Part shown: positions 14,625 to 18,727 of the stretch, piece by piece
Numbering within the stretch: the stretch's first letter is position 1
Layout of the letters: each line of letters opens with the position of its first letter
DNA from: Desulforhopalus sp.
GTDB taxonomy: Bacteria; Desulfobacterota; Desulfobulbia; Desulfobulbales; Desulfocapsaceae
Direction of reading: 5' to 3'
Length of the DNA: 18,727 nucleotides
NCBI GenBank assembly: GCA_023231425.1
Contig: JALNVI010000055.1
Coordinates: 1 to 18,727 of the forward strand
Program-made: the position numbers and the translations under genes
Notes under the pieces: generated by a model
What the model was told of the DNA's origin: nothing
Database searches by the model: none
The model's input: only the letters and a program-made list of their open reading frames with translations

Positions 14625-15430
14625 GGGGTACCTTGAATGGGTTCGCTGTTGAGAAAGCGCACAATTGCCGACCAGTACTCAGGGTGCATGTCGATAGTGG
14701 CGTGATCTGCAGTGGGGATAAAGACGACCTCACTCTCCGGTGGCAGGCTGTGCAGCCGTTTGTGTGTTCGTTTTGGTGGCACCACGGTATCGTTGCCACC
14801 GTAGAGGACGAGGAGGGGGGCGGTAAGCCTTGCGGCTTCCTTTGTGGAATCGAAATGGTGACGCAGCAGCAGGCGCATTGGCAGCAGCGGGTAACGCATT
14901 GCGGCAATGGCGGTAATGCTGTCAAAGGGTGTGACGAGGATTGTTCCTGCCCCGGGCCGGTTGGCTGCAAGGTGGCAGGCCACGGCGGTGCCGAGACTGC
15001 GTCCCATGACAAAAACTTTTTCGGGATGGAGTTTCTCAACAATATCATCCCAGACGGCAAGGGCATCGCTGTAGAATTCCCGTTCCCCTGGTTTGCCCTC
15101 ACTGCCGCTGAAGCCGCGATACTGGACAAAGAGGCTGGCGGCGTGGAGACTCTCGAACTCCTCAATATTAAAATAGATATCTTCACCATTGCCGCCGCAG
15201 TAGATAATGAGCTGTTCGCGGCAGCTGCGGTTGACCAGCCAGCCGTGCAGGGTGAGCGGCTCTGAGTTTTCAAGACGGACAAGCTCATAATCTTCCATCT
15301 CTACGGCGGGGTTAAGGGAATGGCGGGTAACAGTCGGATGGAAGATTAATCTCTCCTGTCGCAGATACATGAAAAAGGCGAAGAGGCACCAGACCAGCAG
15401 AAAGAAGAGTGTGATGTGCAGAGCGGGCAT
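14621..15430 (-). CDS. Membrane-anchored alpha/beta hydrolase (serine hydrolase)
   Basis: Hydrolase of the ABHD13/Bem46-like group. An N-terminal membrane segment (about 4-22) anchors the protein. The catalytic triad is readable: nucleophile Ser145 in GRSLGT, Asp214 in YGGNDTVVP, and His243 in ADHATID. The substrate is unknown; esterase or thioesterase activity is likely. The start at 15430 is chosen because it places the anchor at the N-terminus with an AGG-type site upstream and gives 269 residues. A longer frame to 15568 adds 46 residues that are unlike the family and has no ribosome-binding site. The last residues derive from an R1 terminus. Confidence 0.82.
   Translation of the reverse strand: MPALHITLFFLLVWCLFAFFMYLRQERLIFHPTVTRHSLNPAVEMEDYELVRLENSEPLTLHGWLVNRSCREQLIIYCGGNGEDIYFNIEEFESLHAASLFVQYRGFSGSEGKPGEREFYSDALAVWDDIVEKLHPEKVFVMGRSLGTAVACHLAANRPGAGTILVTPFDSITAIAAMRYPLLPMRLLLRHHFDSTKEAARLTAPLLVLYGGNDTVVPPKRTHKRLHSLPPESEVVFIPTADHATIDMHPEYWSAIVRFLNSEPIQGTP
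14625..14638 (+). repeat. Solo R1 terminus
   Basis: GGGGTACCTTGAAT matches the R1 terminus exactly (compare copies 2 and 3) but no element body follows. Including the preceding A, it is a 14-bp perfect inverse of the end of copy 3 at 14020-14033. On the minus strand it encodes the last residues (IQGTP) of the hydrolase, and its left border forms both overlapping stop codons. Confidence 0.75.
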
Positions 15431-15585
15431 GGTCAGCCTGTGAAAGAGGTGCAGTGAATATTGTCCCGGAATGTTAAGACTATGAAATACCAGGAGTCTG
15501 TCGGTTTTAAAGGTTATATTCTGACTGATGAGAGTAAACATCCGTTTAAAATTCCATGGCATGGACAAAAGTACCCATCAGTTAA

Positions 15586-15894
15586 ATTAACTTGATCCTG
15601 TTTACACGGGCCTCGCTCAGGCAGCCTGGGATCTTGACCTCGAGGTCTCTTCCCTGTCGCTTTTGCATGACAAGTGACAATTTCCTCTTCGTATTCCTTC
15701 TGTCCCTGAACCTCGCAGGGATCATATTTCCCTTCAAAAGAGTTCCAACGAATTTCACGTGAAATTGTACTCTTAGAATGATTCAGTGTGCCAGCAATCT
15801 CAGTCTGAGATCTTCCTGTTTGAAGAAAGGCCATGATCTGGTACCTTTCTCAGAGAGTGCGTTGCTGGCAGTGGTGCTGGTACCTGTTGTGCAT
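15586..15894 (-). pseudogene. Decayed IS30-family transposase (N-terminal remnant)
   Basis: A GGAGG site five bases before ATG (15892-15894) opens a frame, MHNRYQHHCQQRTL, then an in-frame TGA, then ERYQIMAFLQTGRSQTEIAG and SKSTISREIRWNS. The latter is the helix-turn-helix of IS30 transposases (compare ERYQI, SQREIA, STISREIRRN). After about residue 60 similarity fades and the DDE catalytic core is missing. It is a dead insertion-sequence fragment. No terminal inverted repeats are recognisable. The following 15895-16162 has no gene; it contains two copies of AGCTGGCAGC at 16076 and 16119. Confidence 0.7.
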
Positions 15895-16162
15895 GGTAAC
15901 CTCCGGTCAGGTTGTGGTGACGTAACCATACCTGGCAGCTCACTCTTTTTCATATCACGGTGTTGCACTTATTTACTCATCCAGGAGCAGATTTTTTGGA
16001 ATACACACGCACAGAGCTGAAAGGAAGTGGCGCAGACGATCAGATGTTGGAATCGATGATAACGAGACGGTATCCAGCTGGCAGCTAATGGTTTTCACAG
16101 TACTGCAAAAAAAACGATAGCTGGCAGCGTAAATGCAATAATTTGCGTAGGAACGGAGAGTT

Positions 16163-16735
16163 ATGAAAGAGGGGAAAGAGGGTTTAGAGCTCGATAGCAA
16201 GTCCAAAGACTTGATAAAAAAATGGCAGAGACAAGGCGAGTCGCTCAAAAAAAAGCACCCGAAATGGAATGCCGAAAAGATTCAGCAGGAGATGAAAAAA
16301 CGGATCCTCCAGGATGCAGAGGCGGCACTCTCTACCAGGAGTGGGAAAGCGTATGTTGAAGAGGTTAATGCTCACCTGAGGGAAGTCGCAGATGCCAGGA
16401 AAAAGGCCATTGACGGTATCATGGCGTACATGGGGAAAACGAGTCCTGAGGCAATTGCTGTGGTGCTGTTTGAACTGGATTGCGGATGTATCAGGGCCTG
16501 TGCAGTATCCCAAAAGGGTAACCCCATGGGAGAGATGATCATGGTGTCCGGCAAGCAGGTGGAAAAGGATTCCGAGTGTAGTGTCTGCCGGGATGACGGA
16601 GGGGCTGATTCAAGCCGGTGTATCAGGAAATCACTCATTTGGCCTGGAGAAGAATCAGAACTGCCCTCCGAGGAGTTCAGGCTGGACATTGGCAAGAAGG
16701 TCTTTGGTGATGACTACTCCTTAGACGACATCTAA
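16163..16735 (+). CDS. Unrecognised Cys-containing protein, 190 aa
   Basis: I do not recognise the family. Residues 1-80 are strongly charged (many Lys, Glu, Arg) and predicted helical, perhaps a coiled coil. A short hydrophobic strand (IAVVLFELDCGCI, 98-110) leads into a compact C-terminal domain. Six cysteines are C107, C109, C113, C139, C142 and C153. The spacing (CxC-x3-C, then CxxC-x10-C) suggests a zinc ribbon or similar metal site. No signal peptide or membrane segment is seen, so it is probably cytoplasmic. GGAGAG lies just before the ATG (tight spacing). It is flanked by the IS30 remnant and by R1 copy 4, a likely accessory position. Confidence 0.75.
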   Translation: MKEGKEGLELDSKSKDLIKKWQRQGESLKKKHPKWNAEKIQQEMKKRILQDAEAALSTRSGKAYVEEVNAHLREVADARKKAIDGIMAYMGKTSPEAIAVVLFELDCGCIRACAVSQKGNPMGEMIMVSGKQVEKDSECSVCRDDGGADSSRCIRKSLIWPGEESELPSEEFRLDIGKKVFGDDYSLDDI

Positions 16736-16864
16736 TTTCTTTTAGGTATCTCCCCCGGTTTTGCAGGGAAAAGAGCAGTTTGACGGATCCTGGAAAAGAA
16801 AGAAGCTACCACGACTTAAGGGCAGTATTTACATTTTGTATTGGCGAATTCAAGGGCAGTGGGA

Positions 16865-16887
16865 CAGACGTCCAATTTGGGCGTCTG
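16865..16887. other. Nine-base-pair hairpin in a gene-free gap
   Basis: CAGACGTCC (16865-16873) and GGGCGTCTG (16879-16887) form a 9-bp stem with one G-T pair and a 5-nt AATTT loop. No T-run follows, so it is not a standard terminator, although it lies 130 bp after the preceding gene. The nearby direct repeat AAGGGCAGT (16818 and 16852) is the only other structure in 16736-17032. Confidence 0.5.
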
Positions 16888-16959
16888 CAGCACAACAGGT
16901 ATCTCATCTCACAACGGATATCTCTGCAATACAATTAATTTGTCATCCTGTTTGTCCTG

Positions 16960-16989
16960 CCGTGTTTTTAGGTCAGTAAAAAATGTAAA
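16960..16989 (+). repeat. 30-bp patch also found at 151-180
   Basis: CCGTG, eight unrelated bases, then TCAGTAAAAAATGTAAA recurs with the same spacing at 151-180 (TCAGTAAAAAATATAAA; 16 of 17). One copy lies downstream of modC, the other upstream of R1 copy 4 and modF. It may be the edge of a further dispersed repeat. AT-rich chance similarity is possible. Confidence 0.35.
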
Positions 16990-17032
16990 AGATAAAATTC
17001 AGCCGAATATTTATAGTTCCCCGGAAGCTTTA

Positions 17033-17195
17033 GGACACTTTGAATAATCAGTTTTTTGCCCATCTTCTTCGTTACAGTTAAAAATTTATCCTCCGACAAA
17101 GCGAGGAACGAGATGTCGAGATATTAAATATGGCTGTAATAAATTTTATCCTGTGCCTCGAATATGAACAAAACACAAGATTATTCAAGGTATCC
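17033..17195 (+). repeat. R1 element, copy 4 (163 bp)
   Basis: Same length and orientation as copy 2, with no indels. The ends are GGACACTTTGAATAATC and, read inward, GGATACCTTGAATAATC. The element is flanked by the direct repeat TTTA (17029-17032 and 17196-17199). The pair C4167-G4280 of copy 2 is replaced here by T17057-A17170, a compensatory change in the stem. It ends 38 bp before the modF start codon. Confidence 0.9.
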
Positions 17196-17233
17196 TTTAA
17201 ACCATAAAATACTGGAAGGAGAGTGTTGTTCCA

Positions 17234-18607
17234 ATGATTATTGAAGATTTTTCTCATCCCGGCCTGCGTTTCAACCATTTTGCGGCCCGGTGTGGAGAGA
17301 GCTGGTGTATCCAGGGAGGTAACCGTTCTGGTGCAGAGGTGCTGCTGCACCTCTTCAGTGGAGACCTTGAAGAGTATTCCGTTTCGCGCCTGGAATTGCC
17401 GGAGATGGGGGTTCTCAGTTTCCGTCGCCAGCAGGAGATGTTTGAGGACGAGTTGCGTAATGATGACACCGATTTCATGAATAAGCTTGATCCCGGGACC
17501 CTCGTTCGAGAATTTCTCCCCGACTGGGAGCAGCACCTGCCTCTTCTGCAGGCGCTGGATCTGGAGCGTTGTCTTGATACCGGTTACCGGCAGCTCAGTT
17601 CCGGGCAGAATCGCAAGCTGATTTTGCTCATGGAGGTCCTTGGCGGGGCGGAGGTGCTGGTGTTACAGAATCCGTACGATGGATTGGACGACGGGAGCCG
17701 GAAGGTCCTTGATGAGACACTGCAGACGGTCGTCGGAGAAGGACGCGGGGTGTTTATCTTTGTTACCGCAAGGGTGGATGTGCCGGAGTGGTGCAGTCAT
17801 CTTGCAGTGATTGAAGGTGGCGAGATGGTGACTGCCGGTGAGATGGCTGCTGTCCGCGGTGCCCTCGTTGCCGGGGAAAAGGTGACCGGAGAAGCGGCAC
17901 CGGAGTTTGCCGGGGCTGCAGAGGATGGCGAAGAGCTGATCTCCCTTGTGGATGGTTTTGCCGGTTATGGCGGGAAAAATCTCTTTACAGGATTGAATCT
18001 CACTGTGCGCAGCGGCGACCACACCCTCGTTACCGGTCACAACGGCTGTGGAAAATCAACTCTGCTTGATATCCTCACTGGAGACAATCCCAAATGCTAT
18101 AGTAATGAGCTGCGTATCTTCGGCAAAAATCGTGGGGGCGGCGAGTCTATCTGGGAGATAAAGAAACAGATGGGTATTGTCTCCCCCGCGCTTCACCGCA
18201 GTCACCATGGGGTGGGAACGGCGCTGCATGTGGTGCTCTCCGGGCTGTATGACTCCATTGGTCTTTATACCCGGGTGACTCGTCGGGAACATGATACCGC
18301 CCGCCGCTGGCTTGCCTGGGCCGGGCTGGGGGACGTGGCGGATATCCCTTTTTCTCAGCTCAGCTATGGTGAACAGAGGCTGACCCTTATTGCCAGAGCG
18401 CTGGTGAAGGGACCGAAGCTGTTGATGCTTGATGAGCCAACGCAGGGGCTGGATGACGACAATCGCGAACTGCTGCTGCAGTTTCTTGAGAAGGCTGCAG
18501 AAGAAAAACTTTCCACTATCTTCTATATCAGCCATCGGCAGGACGAGTTTCGCCCGTTTTTCCACCAGCGGATTCGTCTTGATGAGTATGAAGCCGGGAA
18601 AAAGTAG
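17234..18607 (+). CDS. modF: ModF/PhrA-type double ABC ATPase with degenerate first domain
   Basis: Soluble protein of 457 residues with two ABC ATPase domains, as in E. coli ModF. The linker and second domain share its characteristic YSNELRIFGKNRGGGESIW region (289-307). Domain 2 is intact: Walker A GHNGCGKST (268-276), signature LSYGEQR (376-382), Walker B LLMLDEP (396-402), switch His434. In domain 1 the Walker A position reads GGNRSGAE (28-35; lysine replaced by alanine), Walker B reads VLVLQNP (141-147; Asp and Glu replaced by Gln and Asn) and the switch His is absent, while signature LSSGQ (121-125) is kept. AAGGAGAG precedes the ATG by ten bases. ModF's role is unsettled; a molybdenum-related function is inferred. 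A terminator follows. Confidence 0.85.
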   Translation: MIIEDFSHPGLRFNHFAARCGESWCIQGGNRSGAEVLLHLFSGDLEEYSVSRLELPEMGVLSFRRQQEMFEDELRNDDTDFMNKLDPGTLVREFLPDWEQHLPLLQALDLERCLDTGYRQLSSGQNRKLILLMEVLGGAEVLVLQNPYDGLDDGSRKVLDETLQTVVGEGRGVFIFVTARVDVPEWCSHLAVIEGGEMVTAGEMAAVRGALVAGEKVTGEAAPEFAGAAEDGEELISLVDGFAGYGGKNLFTGLNLTVRSGDHTLVTGHNGCGKSTLLDILTGDNPKCYSNELRIFGKNRGGGESIWEIKKQMGIVSPALHRSHHGVGTALHVVLSGLYDSIGLYTRVTRREHDTARRWLAWAGLGDVADIPFSQLSYGEQRLTLIARALVKGPKLLMLDEPTQGLDDDNRELLLQFLEKAAEEKLSTIFYISHRQDEFRPFFHQRIRLDEYEAGKK

Positions 18608-18644
18608 AGGGAAAAAGAGCCGAAAAACATTCTGTGGGAGAGTG

Positions 18645-18675
18645 GGGCAACAGCCTGCGCTGTTGCCCGTTTTTT
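18645..18675 (+). terminator. Rho-independent terminator after modF
   Basis: A perfect 10-bp stem, GGGCAACAGC (18645-18654) with GCTGTTGCCC (18659-18668), has a CTGC loop and is followed by G and six Ts. It lies 37 bp after the modF stop. The remaining bases to the window end show no gene. Confidence 0.93.
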
Positions 18676-18727
18676 GTCGAGCTGTCTAATACCGGGAAGA
18701 ATTGCAGGAGAGTAGTGGACTTACTGC

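Noticed and set aside
14621..15568. Long form of the alpha/beta hydrolase starting at 15568
   Set aside because: The extra 46 residues precede a natural N-terminal membrane anchor and lack a ribosome-binding site; 15430 fits better.
2752..17196. R1 copies as a CRISPR array or tandem satellite
   Set aside because: Copies are kilobases apart, with genes between them and target duplications; there are no regular spacers or cas genes.

Overview
The window is an ordinary-looking chromosomal stretch of a Gram-negative anaerobe, most likely a deltaproteobacterium of the Desulfobacterota (Desulfobulbales-like). That placement is inference. It rests on the hisS-aspS neighbourhood, an AspRS of the tRNA-dependent amidation type, a nitronate monooxygenase-like flavoprotein of the four-cysteine type seen in anaerobes, and two separate molybdate loci. 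No phage, CRISPR array, tRNA or rRNA is visible.

Layout. (1) 203-2676, minus strand: modA-modB-modC, a complete molybdate ABC importer with abutting genes. (2) 2967-4067, minus: ychF. (3) 4306-4713: a small plus-strand reading frame interrupted by TGA. (4) 4714-7357, minus: pcnB and the nitronate monooxygenase-like gene. (5) 7358-7632: divergent promoter region. (6) 7633-10776, plus: hisS then aspS, closed by a strong terminator. (7) 10777-11172: purine-rich and other repeats. (8) 11173-13460, minus: an AI-2E-family permease and an aminotransferase coupled by an ATGA overlap. (9) 13461-14168: a second repeat cluster. (10) 14169-15430: yciA thioesterase converging on an alpha/beta hydrolase, with overlapping stop codons. 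(11) 15586-15894: a decayed IS30-type transposase. (12) 16163-16735: an unrecognised cysteine-bearing protein. (13) 17234-18607: a ModF/PhrA-type double ABC ATPase with a terminator.

The most striking content is between the genes. A family of about 150-163 bp elements (called R1 here) occurs four times, at 2752, 4143, 13874 and 17033. A fifth site holds a lone terminus at 14625. R1 ends are 17-bp inverted repeats with consensus GGGTACCTTGAATAATC. The two best copies are both exactly 163 bp and each is bounded by a 4-bp direct repeat (ATAA; TTTA). Each folds into one long imperfect hairpin, with at least one compensatory base-pair change between copies. This looks like a non-autonomous mobile element (MITE-like) whose hairpin is maintained. 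Copies sit directly upstream of both molybdate loci, on both sides of ychF, and around yciA. A second repeat (R2) occurs as an inverted pair flanking the permease-aminotransferase operon.

Among the proteins, the ModF homologue has lost the Walker A lysine and both Walker B acidic residues in its first ATPase domain but kept the second intact. This predicts a single working ATP site. No obvious new defence or biosynthetic system is present; the repeat family and the unrecognised cysteine protein are the best candidates for undescribed biology.
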